Notes: generated from the letters alone by a model not told the origin. A DNA stretch of 33,149 nt from Ramicandelaber brevisporus (GCA_025201865.1 MU602922.1:1-33149); one strand, 5' to 3'. Numbered from the stretch's first letter, positions 7,277 to 17,621 are shown. Translations and numbers: made by a program.

Positions 7277-10200
7277 GGATGTGCTTAAGGTCTGCGAGAA
7301 GCTCGCCGAGCGTGGCTGTGGACCATGCTTGAGTCGGGTTGGAATCTGCACAGAATGCGCCGTTTGCATTGGTGAGTTCTGGCAAACCAGCAAAAGTGGA
7401 ATCACGCAAAGCATCCCGAAGAGGAGCGAGAGCATGATGAATGTAATGTATCTCGTCATCTGTTTTGGCAGAGTCTCCTTTGACGAGAGCGAGACGTGCG
7501 CGAAGATAGTAGCCAGTGCACCACAGCCACTCGGGACCTTGATGGTAGTTGAAGCCATGAGCGATTGAGGGGTCATCGCCATCGTCGGCATTGTTGTATT
7601 CGCCACGGTACGCCCAGTCGGATGGATCGAGTGTGCGCATGCCCAATGGACCAAGCAGCGTCTCACCCATCACACCGACTGCATGCTGAGCATGTTCGCG
7701 ATTAGTGAACAACTCTGGAGCTACAGCCATTGCCACAGCAAAGTTCGGACGCAGCTGTAAATCAGTGTATCGATGGGTGGACCACGCAGTGTCGCGATAG
7801 ATGCCACGCTTGTTGACTATGGAGCTGTCTTCAATGTGATACTCGGCATCGAGCGATGGGTCAGTTGGGACATAAAAGTGCTTCTCGAACGCAGTCTGCA
7901 CCATCTCATCCCATTCTGCATATGTTACCAGCTTTGAATGGACATGCACGCCAGTATACTGGAAGACATTCTGCTGTTTCGCAGAGAGTGTGCGCAGCCA
8001 ACGCAATGTTGCCTTTTGCAATCCAACAATCTCCACAGCTGCGCCATCACGCGGTGTTGCCGGCTTGCCCAAGTTACCAGCCTTGGCCGAATCGCCCATC
8101 TTGTCCATCCAGGTGCCACAGTTCCACTCACTTCCACCATACACAAATCCAGTTCCTTTACCACTTGAACCACTCCGTAAACCTGATGGCCAATCAACGC
8201 CGGCAGTGACTCTGAATCCAGCCTTTGACATTGCATGATCAAGCTGCGGCCCAGCATTCCACTCAACAAAATCAATTCCATCCGCATGGCTCTGCATAAT
8301 TTCCTGCACAATCTCAGCCAATGTATTCTTAGCACTGTACGCTTCCACTGAATCGGCTTCCACGTAATTAGAGCGAAGGAAGCGACGCTGTACAAATTCA
8401 GCAAGAAGTGAGTAGCCATCTGGAGCACTGTTGCAATAGAGCTGTAAACAGTGCAAGAACCACCAAGTTGCATCACGTGCATTGTACCGTGGCTTACGAG
8501 CACTATCCAACAAATTTGGAATCAGTCCATGTCGAACACATCCTGCAAATGCCAGTAAGTGTTGACGCGCGATATCAAATCGTCCAAGAGTCAGACACAA
8601 TCCAGGCAGTGAGATGAACACATCACGACCCCAGACTCGCATATGCTGAGTGGCGAAATGAGGAAGACCAGCTGCCATGGATGGGCTGATTTGTGTTGGA
8701 TGTAAGCCAGTAGATTTAACGAAGCCAATCATTTGGACCGATACCATGGCGAGAGAGTCAACGAAATGGTCATCGTAGGCAGAGGCAAATGGAGACATCA
8801 GGCGCAAAGCATGACGAGTGGTAGCGCGGTGGAGCTCAAGTACTAGGGTTGCAAAGAACTTGGGTGCCAAGAAGTTTGGCATGGCTCGAATGCGATCAGC
8901 AATACCATCAAGCCATTCAATTAATGGACCAAGCTGGGAAGACAAGTCAATGCCTACAATGGAAGCATGACGGCGCAGGCGGTCAATGATATAGTCAAGT
9001 GCCCAAAATCCAGAGCGCAAATGGTCACAGAGCGGATGTCCCAAGTCGTTGTTTTCGACAATGGGACACAGATGTATAACCCAGCCTTCCAGCCCAGCAA
9101 ATGTTAGCGCGCCAACTCCAGGCACATTGTACGCGCCATGGCCACCAGTTAAATCTCGCTCTTCAGTGTCGACGCGATACAGCAGAATATTGAGGGTTAG
9201 TAAATCGAGTCCAGATACGGCTTGGTCAACCTGCTGAGCAATATCAGCAGTCAGAGTGCAATCAACATTCGGGGCACGGGTGCGAAGAAGAGCAATGCTA
9301 CCAGGCTCAAACCCAGATGGCAAATGCACAGTGGTATGTCCATCAGAGCTAACATCAAGATGAGGTGGTGAAATCTCAACTAAATTGCCACGCAGACCGC
9401 GTAATACATCGCCTGAGCCAGTATCATAAACATTGGAGAGCTCGTGAGACACTTCAAGGCGATATGTAGCAATGCACTCAGCCAATGTCGAATCAAGATA
9501 TGTTGGTGTCAAAGGAGCAGCCTCGCGTTGTGATTTTGATCCAGGGAATGCGGTATGTGCAATCAACAAGTATCCCTCTCGAGTAACCGGATGCTGTCTG
9601 TGGACTGCAATGTACTGACCCTCGTGGTGCACATGCACTTCATCATATCCATCCTGTGCCATTTTAACATGCAGCTCTTGTAATTCTTTCTTTGCTTTAC
9701 CAATTCCAACATCATCCACATTAATATTGTCAATGAATTTACCATAAGGACGACTCTCACCAACCAATTCCAACAAATGGGGGTATAACTCATCATAGCC
9801 TTTAACACTTCCAGTAGCACAGCAAGTCATTGCTGTCAATGCTGCGTTTGGCAATGCATCCGCTGCAGTTCTCTTTTGGCTAGGCGCTGGATTATCGTGA
9901 GTGCAGTCCATAAACAGGTTATGAGGCTGCGATGCCAATACTGGAATCTCAATCACTTCAACATCTGACACGCCTGCAATGTCTGACTTGAGAGTGGCTC
10001 GTACAGATAGCAAATCGTGGTCAAGCGATCCAATTGGCTTGCCTCCATATCTGTGCACAAAGCGACTCAGCTCGCGTGGATCCCACGATGCCATAGCCTC
10101 TCTAATCAACGAGCTTATTCCCAGTCTCGACACAAACTGCTTGTCACGCTCTTCACTTCCTGTAAACAGCTCTGCCAATACAAATAAATTCTTGCGTACA

Positions 10201-12220
10201 CATCGCGCTGCATCCAGTAAGTATTCTGCAACATGCAACGGAGTGGAGTGGCAGTTATCAATGCGGAATCCATGGAACAATTTTGCCATTCCAACTGTAT
10301 ACGACTTCATGTGTGACCACAGCCAGGGATTGTCAGCAGGCGAAGCACCATAGCGCAATTTGACGCAGTCGCTCCAAATGATGACATCACGGCGCAAATA
10401 AGCCTCGGAAGACTCAGCGATGAAGTCATTCATTGGGTCACTGTTCATTACCCAGCCATTGTTGGCGAGAGCATAGCGGCCATACTCGCCAATCTTGACA
10501 TTGACACGATACTCGGACAGCTTGATATCGGCACCATCAGAACCAGACAGCGTAGCGGCAATGTCAGGGGAGAAACGACCGCTATCCTGTGGATCGCTAA
10601 ACAGCAGAGGTGAGGCAGTTGGAGAGTGTGGACGACCGTTATCACTGACAGTATGAGACACCGGCGACGCTGTAGTAGACACATCAACCGACTGTGAACC
10701 AGGTGTCACCAATCGAGTAAAGTACGTTTGAATCAGCGGCGCCTCCTTTGTGATCTTGCCCATCTTTGGCCCACTTTGATCCAGTCTTTGATATCTAATT
10801 TGGTTGCGCAAGTTTGTCAGAATCGACGCCACAATTGAATCGTAATGAGCATAGCGAGATACATTGGCAGCATTGACAAGGCTCTTGAACAATTCAACAA
10901 ACTTGTCGAGATCATTTGAGTGTTCACCATAGTGCCGCATCATGAATTTGACTGCAGCCACTCCATCAATAGCCTTGTGCAAACGAGTGCCTTTACGAGT
11001 GCCCGGTTTCAGGATACGGTTGAATAGAATCGCTGCATGCTGCTCAAATGTTGTGCCATCTTCACCAGTGGCACTGCTCTTTGCTTGAGATGTATAATTG
11101 CTGTTATCATGATCAAGTCGCGTCCATAAAGCAGTTTCAAATTCATAAATAGCATGTTTAGCATCCACTGCATAAAACTCCCAAAGCTTCAACGGCTGAA
11201 TCGCATGCTCACTAATTCCACCCATTATCTTTGCCAAATCTGCCTCTGAGTTAATCTGCGTTGGATATCCCAATCTACCCAAATGATTCGAGAAAAACAA
11301 CAATGCTTCATCCAATTCAAACGCTGGAATCAGATGCGGACTATTAACCAGGTTATAGCCAGCCTCCGGATGATCGAGCAACCAGGGTGAATCATTGGCA
11401 GTGTGATTGTACACCATATCGATTAGCGATAGCATGCCGTGGTCCTGCTCGATGCTCTGTAACATTTTATCAAGCTGAGCAACGCGCTCACTCTCGGTTA
11501 GCTCTGGAGAGTCAGAGAAGAGGTCGCTGGAGAGAGATAGCTGGTTCTTGATGGAGTATGGAGAGTCTGACTCACCGCGCTGCTGAATGGGAACAAAATG
11601 GATCATATTGTAACCCAGCTTGGCAGAGTTTGCCAAATGCCCAGAAAGCCAGCCAGATAGCGGACCGAGCCACTTGGGAACCACCGTCTGAAGCACAATG
11701 CCATCCAATGGTAGGGTTGTCGCTATGTTCGACGAAGCTGACGCATGGTTGATTTGAAGGACTGGCTCTACAACAAAATAGGTAGTGGGACTCAGATGCT
11801 CAGTCTTGACATCACCTCGCTTCTTGATTGGCTTGTGAACACTGCTACCAGCTGATGTGGCTGTGGCTGCTGCTGCTGCAGTCTCTGGATGGGCAGAGAA
11901 CGTGGCATAAAACTGATATGCACCAGCATGCTCAACCAGGATGTCACAAGTAACATGGCTGGAGGCTGATGCACGCGTAAATGGCACAGAATAGAATCGA
12001 CTGCGCTCAAATGGTGGTGCTGACACAGTAGCAGCAGTATCAACAGCAGTAGCAGCAGCGACAGCAGAAGTAGAGACTGACTGAACAGTGAATGGCTTTG
12101 GCTGTGGATAGTTGGTGTGCAGAACTGGGTTTCCACGAGCAGCACGAGATCCGGCAGGAATGCTGATGCGCAATGCATACGACTCGGTTGGTGGCGGCAA
12201 TCGGAAGAACTGCTATCGGC

Positions 12221-12256
<36 letters not shown>

Positions 12257-12456
12257 GCAAGCACCAGTTTGGTTAAATGGTGGAGAGATGTCAGTAACAG
12301 CAGCTGAATAGACACGGCAGCAACGGCATATACAGCGTCCAAGATGGACCACTGTTCGATGTTCACGAGATAAATACGCACCGTTTTGCTTGGAGTAGAC
12401 TCGCCTGGCAGCGCGAGTTCCACCGTGTAGACGCGCACTGGTTGTTTCGTGGTCAT
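7263..12456 (-). CDS. GDB1: Glycogen debranching enzyme (two exons)
   Basis: This bifunctional enzyme transfers maltosaccharide from glycogen branch stubs (4-alpha-glucanotransferase) and then hydrolyses the remaining alpha-1,6 glucose (amylo-1,6-glucosidase). Exon 1 is 12382-12456 (25 codons from the ATG at 12454-12456). The intron runs from a GTGCGT donor at 12381 to a TAG/CAG acceptor pair at 12210-12215. Exon 2 ends at 7263. The long frame alone has no ATG and is closed by TAG just upstream, so the intron is required; splicing joins VYTVELALPG..SKT to FFRLPPPTESY, matching the fungal N-terminus. The product is about 1673-1674 residues, slightly above the usual 1500-1550. The transferase half shows YNHTANDSPW (about 292) and the catalytic RIDNCHSTP (about 675) with AELFTGSE (about 704). 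The glucosidase half shows VWGRDVFISLPG (about 1216) and GTWMDKMG (about 1390). Confidence 0.93.
12210..12381 (-). other. Debranching-enzyme intron with tandem acceptor
   Basis: The intron is 169 or 172 nt. It has donor GTGCGT, a plausible CTGAC branch site, and a (GTT)12 run (plus-strand ACA repeat at 12221-12256) acting as the pyrimidine-rich tract before the acceptor. The acceptor is TAGCAG, a NAGNAG tandem that would include or drop one Gln codon without changing frame. The choice of donor is inferred from frame and family alignment. Confidence 0.75.
12221..12256. repeat. (ACA)12 microsatellite in an intron
   Basis: Twelve perfect ACA units on the plus strand, read as GTT/TGT on the gene strand, fill the 3' third of the debranching-enzyme intron. 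Confidence 0.95.
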
Positions 12457-12789
12457 CTTGGCTATGTCCACGAGTGCGTATGTTCAGGAAAAAATAAAAC
12501 ACAGATGGGAAGATGAAGAACACAAACTGCAGTGAGCGTAGAAGTATGTGTAAGTGTCTATGTATGCGTGCGTGTGTGGCGAGGTGTTCTTATTTTTTTT
12601 ATGCGAGTGACGCGCGAGATGCAGCCGAGATAAACGCGAACACAACCGCAACACGAGGTTGCATCAGAATTGCGATCGATTGTCACTACAAACATGATTG
12701 ATAACAGATAGCTCGTTAAAGTTGACGAATGATCGCTTTTTAATAATAAAAGAGGGAGGGTAGGTAAGTGAAAGAAGGAAGGAAGAGGA
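12457..12789. other. Intergenic region, GDB1 promoter side
   Basis: These 333 bp between the GDB1 start codon and the ProRS stop codon hold GT-rich and T-rich stretches and no gene that I can support. No clear TATA box is seen. Confidence 0.6.
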
Positions 12790-14973
12790 TTAGTATGAGC
12801 GACCAAAGAGGGTGTAGCTCTTGGCATCAGCACCGCAAGCAACGCACTTGGTGACGCCTGGGACAATTGGGCGTTCAGTTGGCTGCTCAAATGGAATGCA
12901 GAGAGACTTGGCACCCATGGATGGAGCTTTCTCGTCCTGCTGCTCATCTGGGTTGGAGTCGTTGCGAGAGGAGCGTTCCTTGATGCTGTCCTCACACTTC
13001 TCCTGCTCACACCATGGCATCAGCACAATGTTCTTGCCATTGAGGGCTGGCACAAAGTCCTTCCAGTTCTCGACGGTGACGGTGTGCTCGAGACGCTCCT
13101 TGGTGGCCTTGGCGAGCATATCGTGGTGGATGGTGTCGAGAAGGGTCTTGACGGTGGCACCAATGTTGTCCAGGGAAAGTGGGGCACGGGTGCCGTTGTG
13201 ACGGATGACACCGAGGGCAGAGTTCTTGGCGAGATCCTTTGGACCAACCTCGAGACGCACTGGAACACCCTTGAGTTCCCAGTGGCTGAACTTGAAGCCT
13301 GGAGAGTAGTTTTCACGAGTGTCAGCGTGGACACGGATGCCAGCAGCATCAAGAGTCTGCTCGAGCTCAGCAACGGCGTCGATAACGCGCTTGCTCTCCT
13401 CTGGGGTGGTCTTGACGGTGAGACCGACTGGAACAATGACAACCTGGATCTGGGAAACGCGTGGTGGCATGACGAGACCCTTGTCGTCACCATGGACCAT
13501 GACCATGGCACCAATGACACGGGTAGAGAGACCCCACGAGTTTTGCCATACGTGCAGCTTGCCAGCAGCGCCATCAGCAGTGGCCGGAGCGTTCGGGTCC
13601 TCAACAACAATGTTGAACATCTTGGAGAAGTTCTGGCCAAGGCAGTGGGAGGTACCACCCTGGAGACCACGGCCAGTGGCTGGGATGAAGGCCTCAACAG
13701 TGGTGGTGTAGTAGCCGCCAGCAAACTTCTCCTTCTCGGACTTCTGGCCCTCAACGACTGGGAGAGCAAGCAGGTCGGTGTAGACGCGGCGGTAAAGCGC
13801 GAGAATGTCGCGCACTTCCTTGGCAGCGCCGTCCAGAGTCAGGTGAGCGGTGTGACCCTCCTGCCACAGGAACTCGCGAGTACGAATGAACGGCTGTGGG
13901 TGCTTGAACTCCCAGCGCACGACGTTGCACCACTGGTTCAGACGCAGTGGCAGGTTGCGGTGAGAGCGAATCCACTTGGCGTAGTATGGGTACATGACAG
14001 TCTCGGAGGTTGGGCGGATAGCCAGTGGCTCCTCGAGGTCGCCGCTGCCGGCCTTGGTAACCCAGGCGACTTCTGGAGCGAAGCCCTCAATGTGGTCCTT
14101 CTCCTTCTCGAGAACCTTGCTCGACACAAACATTGGGAAGTAGGCATCCTCAACACCCAGCTTCTTGATCTCCTTGCCGAACCATTCGCGCACGCAGTCC
14201 CAGACGTGGTGAGCCCATGGGCGGATAATGTAGCAGCCAGAGACATCGTAGTAGTCGATCATCTCACTCTTGGTGATGACTTGAGTATACCACTTTGGGA
14301 AGTCCTCGAGCTTGCCAACGGTCATGCCGAGCTGAGCAGCACCGGACAGCTCCTCGGATGGCTCTGGAGAGGCAGCCTTCTCGGAAACCTTCTTGGCCAT
14401 GCCGGCGGCTGGAGTGGCAGCAGCAGCTGGAGCTGGGGAGGCAGAGGCCAGGGCAGACAGATCCTCAACCTTTGGCTCGACGCCAATGGCGGCAAAGTAA
14501 GCCTTCAAGTCAGCAGCAGACACAAACACAGTCGAGTTCTCGGCCTGAGCATGGAAAGCGAGCGGCTCAGTAACCTCGAACAGCTTGCTGTCAACAACCA
14601 GAATGACGCTCTTCAGGTCGGCAGCACCAGACAGAGCAAATGGCGAGAGCTGATCCTTGTTGACGCCGCCGAAGGCAGAGGCGAGCAGATCCTCGTTTGC
14701 AAGACGGCACTCCTTCAGGCCGAGGCTCTTGCCAATGGCACCCAGCGGAGTGTCGGTAGTCTCGAGCGCAACAATCATGACTGGAGTTGGAACGGCGGTT
14801 TTGGCAGTCTTTGGCTTCAGCACCAGGGTCTTGGTGAGCAGGTACTTGGCAGGAACGCCGGCGCTGGAGGAGACAGCCTCCGCCCAAGCGCCAGGGTTGC
14901 TGACGGCGGCGTGATCGACAGTGGTGGCGCTAATCTTGAGCGCGCCAAGCTTGGCAACGAGATCTGCAGACAT
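12790..14973 (-). CDS. Cytosolic prolyl-tRNA synthetase
   Basis: This class II synthetase charges tRNA-Pro with proline. The ATG at 14971-14973 gives 727 residues; the longer frame upstream has no ATG and encodes a simple-repeat leader. The N-terminus (about 1-190) is the YbaK/ProX-type domain fused to fungal cytosolic ProRS and related to Ala-tRNA-Pro editing. An Ala/Pro linker leads to the eukaryote/archaeal-type catalytic core, with the class II motif 2 region RTREFLWQEGHTAH around 365-378 and a GLQGGTSHCLGQNFSKMF block around 434-451. The C-terminal ProRS domain carries paired cysteines C655/C660 and C710/C713 as likely zinc ligands and ends in the characteristic GRSY. There is no sign of a mitochondrial presequence. 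Codon use is strongly biased toward C/G-ending codons, as expected for high expression. Confidence 0.96.
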   Translation of the reverse strand: MSADLVAKLGALKISATTVDHAAVSNPGAWAEAVSSSAGVPAKYLLTKTLVLKPKTAKTAVPTPVMIVALETTDTPLGAIGKSLGLKECRLANEDLLASAFGGVNKDQLSPFALSGAADLKSVILVVDSKLFEVTEPLAFHAQAENSTVFVSAADLKAYFAAIGVEPKVEDLSALASASPAPAAAATPAAGMAKKVSEKAASPEPSEELSGAAQLGMTVGKLEDFPKWYTQVITKSEMIDYYDVSGCYIIRPWAHHVWDCVREWFGKEIKKLGVEDAYFPMFVSSKVLEKEKDHIEGFAPEVAWVTKAGSGDLEEPLAIRPTSETVMYPYYAKWIRSHRNLPLRLNQWCNVVRWEFKHPQPFIRTREFLWQEGHTAHLTLDGAAKEVRDILALYRRVYTDLLALPVVEGQKSEKEKFAGGYYTTTVEAFIPATGRGLQGGTSHCLGQNFSKMFNIVVEDPNAPATADGAAGKLHVWQNSWGLSTRVIGAMVMVHGDDKGLVMPPRVSQIQVVIVPVGLTVKTTPEESKRVIDAVAELEQTLDAAGIRVHADTRENYSPGFKFSHWELKGVPVRLEVGPKDLAKNSALGVIRHNGTRAPLSLDNIGATVKTLLDTIHHDMLAKATKERLEHTVTVENWKDFVPALNGKNIVLMPWCEQEKCEDSIKERSSRNDSNPDEQQDEKAPSMGAKSLCIPFEQPTERPIVPGVTKCVACGADAKSYTLFGRSY

Positions 14974-15045
14974 GGACTGTAGCTGTAGCTGTTGTAGCTG
15001 TTGTAGTCGTTGTCGTTGTTGGTAGCTGTTGTTGGTGGTAGCTGG
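14974..15045 (-). promoter_or_regulatory. A/C-rich CAACAGCTA-type 5' leader of ProRS
   Basis: On the gene strand the 70 bases before the ATG are runs of CAA, CAG, CTA and CGA with few T residues other than in CTA. This is probably an unstructured 5' UTR, comparable with the (CAA)n leaders at 19728 and 32696. In frame it would read Gln/Leu-rich, but no upstream ATG starts such an extension. Confidence 0.4.
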
Positions 15046-15079
15046 TATACTACTTTGTGGACGAGATCGAAGAGGGAAA

Positions 15080-15100
15080 GTGTGTGTGTGTGTGTGTGTG
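15080..15100. repeat. (GT)10 microsatellite
   Basis: A perfect GT run lies about 107-127 bp upstream of the ProRS start codon. The rest of 15101-15373 shows no gene. Confidence 0.95.
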
Positions 15101-15373
15101 AGCGGGCAGTAGTGAGCGGGAACCAACAGGAGAGACTGTCACTGTTGTTCGCACAAGGCGCTTTAAAAAGATATCAGGAAACGTGCCGCAAAGTTGTAAA
15201 GGAGTTGACTCACATGATATCCATACAACAAAACATGGCATTGTCATAGCGGTAATCATAGTGGTATGTCCGCAGTCAATGCATAAAGTCATATGACACT
15301 TGCCAGTCAGTATGACGCATTGCGCAGCACAAGCACAAAACGAGACAGAGTCGACGGAAAGCAAAAAGAAACT

Positions 15374-15446
15374 AGCCCGACGTGGGGGTCGAACCCACAA
15401 CCTTGAGATTAAGAGTCTCACGCTCTACCGATTGAGCTAGCCGGGC
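15374..15446 (-). tRNA. tRNA-Lys (anticodon CUU)
   Basis: All four stems fold: acceptor GCCCGGC with GTCGGGC, D-arm GCTC..GAGC, anticodon stem TGAGA/TCTCA around loop CTCTTAA (anticodon CTT), and T-arm GTGGG/CCCAC with TTCGACC. There is no intron. The discriminator base is T. A run of five T residues follows on the sense strand as a Pol III terminator. Confidence 0.97.
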
Positions 15447-15452
15447 AACTTA

Positions 15453-15480
15453 TCGTTCTTTCCCACGCTCGAGCGTCAGT
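15453..15480 (-). promoter_or_regulatory. 5'-flank block shared by tRNA-Lys and tRNA-Ile
   Basis: The upstream flank reads on the plus strand TTCCCACGCTCGAGCGTCAGT. At the same place before tRNA-Ile (about 18170-18191) stands TTCCCCACGCTGCGAGCCAGT. The likeness within about 40 bp of two different tRNA genes suggests either a Pol III upstream element or shared descent. Confidence 0.4.
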
Positions 15481-15549
15481 CTGGCCGTATCAGGAGTCAA
15501 TCTAGGCATCCATCAGACCAGACTACCAAGCTGGATATCACAGCCAACA

Positions 15550-15656
15550 GCAGCCAGCAGAGAAATGGCGAGAATACACTGCATTGTGAGAAATGCCGCG
15601 TAGATTATGCTACTGATCATAGCGGTTGTGATTGAATCTCATTTTCACCATTGCAC
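15550..15656 (+). repeat. tRNA-associated dispersed repeat, copy A
   Basis: About 107 bp similar to the reverse complement of 17909-18045. Both copies begin GCAGCCAGCAG and share AATACACTGCA-TGTGAGAAATG and later TGATTGAATCTCAT, with substitutions between them. This copy lies about 104 bp upstream of tRNA-Lys and reads away from it. It lacks about 27-30 bp present in copy B. No coding potential is visible. A solo LTR, SINE or other remnant of a tRNA-targeting element is possible. Confidence 0.65.
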
Positions 15657-15787
15657 ATCTGTATGTGCACATGCACAAACATCTGACGTTTTTCGCGAAC
15701 AAAGTCGTTCCAATTTGAATTGATTTGTGCAGAGCACTGTCGTCCGACTGCTTTTCCATCATGAAATCTGCAAGCCAGTGAGAGAGA

Positions 15788-15804
15788 GTGTGTGTGTGTG
15801 TGTG
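15788..15804. repeat. (GT)8 microsatellite
   Basis: Perfect GT run in the 583-bp intergenic stretch 15447-16029. That stretch otherwise holds the tRNA-flank repeat and the promoter of the QKT-repeat gene. Confidence 0.9.
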
Positions 15805-15931
15805 CGTGCAAGCGAATATTGAAACAAGCGTGTGGCTGTCTGGGAGTCTGATGAATCTTGGAGCTAGCATCGCTTGCTCTGCATGGCTCGGCTGTCCATC
15901 AACCAAAGCCAACTTGAGCAAGATGTAGCTG

Positions 15932-15937
15932 TATAAA
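15932..15937 (+). promoter_or_regulatory. TATA box of the QKT-repeat secreted gene
   Basis: TATAAA lies 92 bp before the ATG at 16030, a good distance for a core promoter with a short 5' UTR. Confidence 0.55.
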
Positions 15938-16029
15938 TGTGAGATGCGAGGCGTTGCCAACTCCTCAATCAGTATCATATCTCATCGGCTTCTTACATTC
16001 AACAGCTGTTCATTCTCGCTACGTTTCCA

Positions 16030-16734
16030 ATGCACATCGCCTTCGTCGTTTGTTCGCTTATCCTTGCTGCCGCTCTCCAGTCTCAGCACTTAGTTTCGGC
16101 GGCTGCATTCATGCCACATTCTGACATTTCGCAGAAGACAGCTGTTGTTGTTAGCGGTCTGGATATGAATCTGAATGCTGTCGTTCCGCCGTCTGCAACC
16201 ATTGCTAGCGTTGTTCCAGGTGCCATTCGTGCAAAAATCTTGGCCAGCTACATGCCTGCTGTTGACACCGCCGATGCCACTTCCATCAATCAGAAGACTG
16301 CTGTGCTTGTTGGTTCGGCCAATGTCAATGTGCCGTCAAACGTGCTACTCAGCAAGCGTGACTGCATTTCGCCAGATACAGCAACGGCGGAGCAGAAGAC
16401 CACTGTGCTCGTCGGTTCTGGTAACATCAATGTGCCATCTGAGATGCCTCCAGCACTTGCTTTTGGCCGCCTTGTTTCTCCAGATACTGCCGCCGAGCAG
16501 AAGACAGATGTCATGGTTGGTTCATTCAACATCAATGCGCTGCCAGCTGTTGTCACTACTGATGCTGCACCAATTATCTACGGCGACGCCGCTGCTCTGA
16601 GTTCATGCTATTCCGGTCTCGGTCTGTTTGGCCGCTACCGCTTCAGCCGTGCCTGTTGCATGAACTACCGCCACTCCGATCTCCTCGCGTGGCGCTGCAT
16701 GCGTCCGCTGTGCCATCGCGCCGTCTTTTACTAA
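16030..16734 (+). CDS. Secreted QKT-repeat protein, unknown family
   Basis: I do not recognise this 234-residue protein. It starts with a signal peptide (hydrophobic core FVVCSLILAAAL, cleavage likely around residues 23-26). Four internal repeats follow, each with a QKT-x-V-x-V-G/S-S-x-(N/D)-x-N core, starting at residues 35, 88, 122 and 157. The last two units are the most alike (SPDTA-AEQKT..VGS.NIN). Alternating V/small residues suggest beta strands. The C-terminal 42 residues are Cys- and Arg-rich (C193, C209, C210, C223, C228), and C112 follows a Lys-Arg pair at 109-110 that could be a Kex2 site. No membrane anchor follows the signal peptide. A TATA box lies upstream. A secreted wall-associated, signalling or effector-like role is possible but not shown. 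Confidence 0.8.
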   Translation: MHIAFVVCSLILAAALQSQHLVSAAAFMPHSDISQKTAVVVSGLDMNLNAVVPPSATIASVVPGAIRAKILASYMPAVDTADATSINQKTAVLVGSANVNVPSNVLLSKRDCISPDTATAEQKTTVLVGSGNINVPSEMPPALAFGRLVSPDTAAEQKTDVMVGSFNINALPAVVTTDAAPIIYGDAAALSSCYSGLGLFGRYRFSRACCMNYRHSDLLAWRCMRPLCHRAVFY

Positions 16735-17021
16735 ACAACCTTTTTACTTCGTTAACTCACTCTTTGCGTGACCAGTTCCATCCCACACATTTATACTTAT
16801 CAGTTTTTAACAGCAGGCATTTTCTCGCTCTTGATCAGAGAGTGGTAACAGTCCACAATATTCGTTTGCATGTGTCCCACTCTCCATCCAATATCACCCC
16901 AGTCTCACCTTCACATCACTGGTAGAGCACTTAAAGACTAGACAACAGTTTGCAATGTGAAGACTAAACTAATTTGAAAAGAGACAAACTAAAACAAATA
17001 CTACTAAAATGGTTGATATGA

Positions 17022-17621
17022 TTAGAGTCCGCCGACGTTTACTGGGAACTTCTCGATAGTAGCTATCACCGTATCTGGGTCGTCGGGTGAGACCAGGTCC
17101 ACGGGGTTCTGGAGTTGGTAGAGTTTGCCCTTTGGTGGGAACTGGGTCAGAGAGCCAATAAGTTTAGCTGGATCTTTGGTCACCAGCTCCAACAGCTCAC
17201 GCTTGCGAAGCATCAAATCAGGCTGCTTAATTGTCATCGTGAATGAGAGCTCAAGGATATTTTCATACTTTGGCGGGTTATTGTGGGTAAGCTTCAGAGT
17301 GCTTTTTGGATCGACATCAACGTCATTCTGCTCAATAGCGATAGTTCCACCACTACTGCTTCCATCCTTACCTGGAAGCGTGGCATTCATATGAAAGCCA
17401 TCCACTTTAAGAAGGACACTGTTGACCTTATCATTGGGATTCTCTTCAACACGGATTTTTAAGCTACCGCTGAAGTCGACGCTGACCAGCTCAGTCCGAA
17501 TACGCACTGGCACTTGTTTCGCCAGCATGGATAATGGATATTCTGTACCGATATCTGGCAGACCGCTCTGGGCAAACACGGCCGTAAGCAGAGCAAACAG
17601 CAGGAGCAAGTATGAAAACAT
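17022..17621 (-). CDS. Secreted protein of unknown function
   Basis: The ATG at 17619-17621 starts a strong signal peptide (MFSYLLLLFALLTAVFA, cleavage before QSG). It is preferred over the longer open frame upstream, which has no conserved features and would bury this signal. The 199-residue product has no cysteine, one N-glycosylation sequon (NAT), and many alternating hydrophobic/polar stretches (VPVRIRTELVSVDFSGSLKI, VLLKVDGFHMNATL) that suggest a beta-sandwich. The C-terminus is FPVNVGGL with no GPI or membrane anchor. I do not recognise the family. A TATA box lies about 90 bp upstream. Confidence 0.75.
   Translation of the reverse strand: MFSYLLLLFALLTAVFAQSGLPDIGTEYPLSMLAKQVPVRIRTELVSVDFSGSLKIRVEENPNDKVNSVLLKVDGFHMNATLPGKDGSSSGGTIAIEQNDVDVDPKSTLKLTHNNPPKYENILELSFTMTIKQPDLMLRKRELLELVTKDPAKLIGSLTQFPPKGKLYQLQNPVDLVSPDDPDTVIATIEKFPVNVGGL

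Noticed and set aside
12201-12211. GDB1 as a single-exon gene starting at 12200
   Set aside because: That codon is TTG and a TAG stop lies a few codons upstream. The missing conserved N-terminus is found across an intron at 12382-12456.
13084-14982. A 632-codon open frame on the plus strand opposite prolyl-tRNA synthetase
   Set aside because: It is exactly antisense to a highly biased coding gene. Strong codon bias removes the codons that would give antisense stops. Its translation shows no domain and it has no promoter or leader of its own.
14974-15126. Longer ProRS frame extending 51 codons upstream
   Set aside because: The extension has no ATG (it opens with TTG) and translates a simple-repeat leader. 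The ATG at 14973 starts the conserved domain.
15081-15804. Regularly spaced repeats as a CRISPR-like array
   Set aside because: The repeats are plain GT microsatellites without spacers, and the window is eukaryotic.
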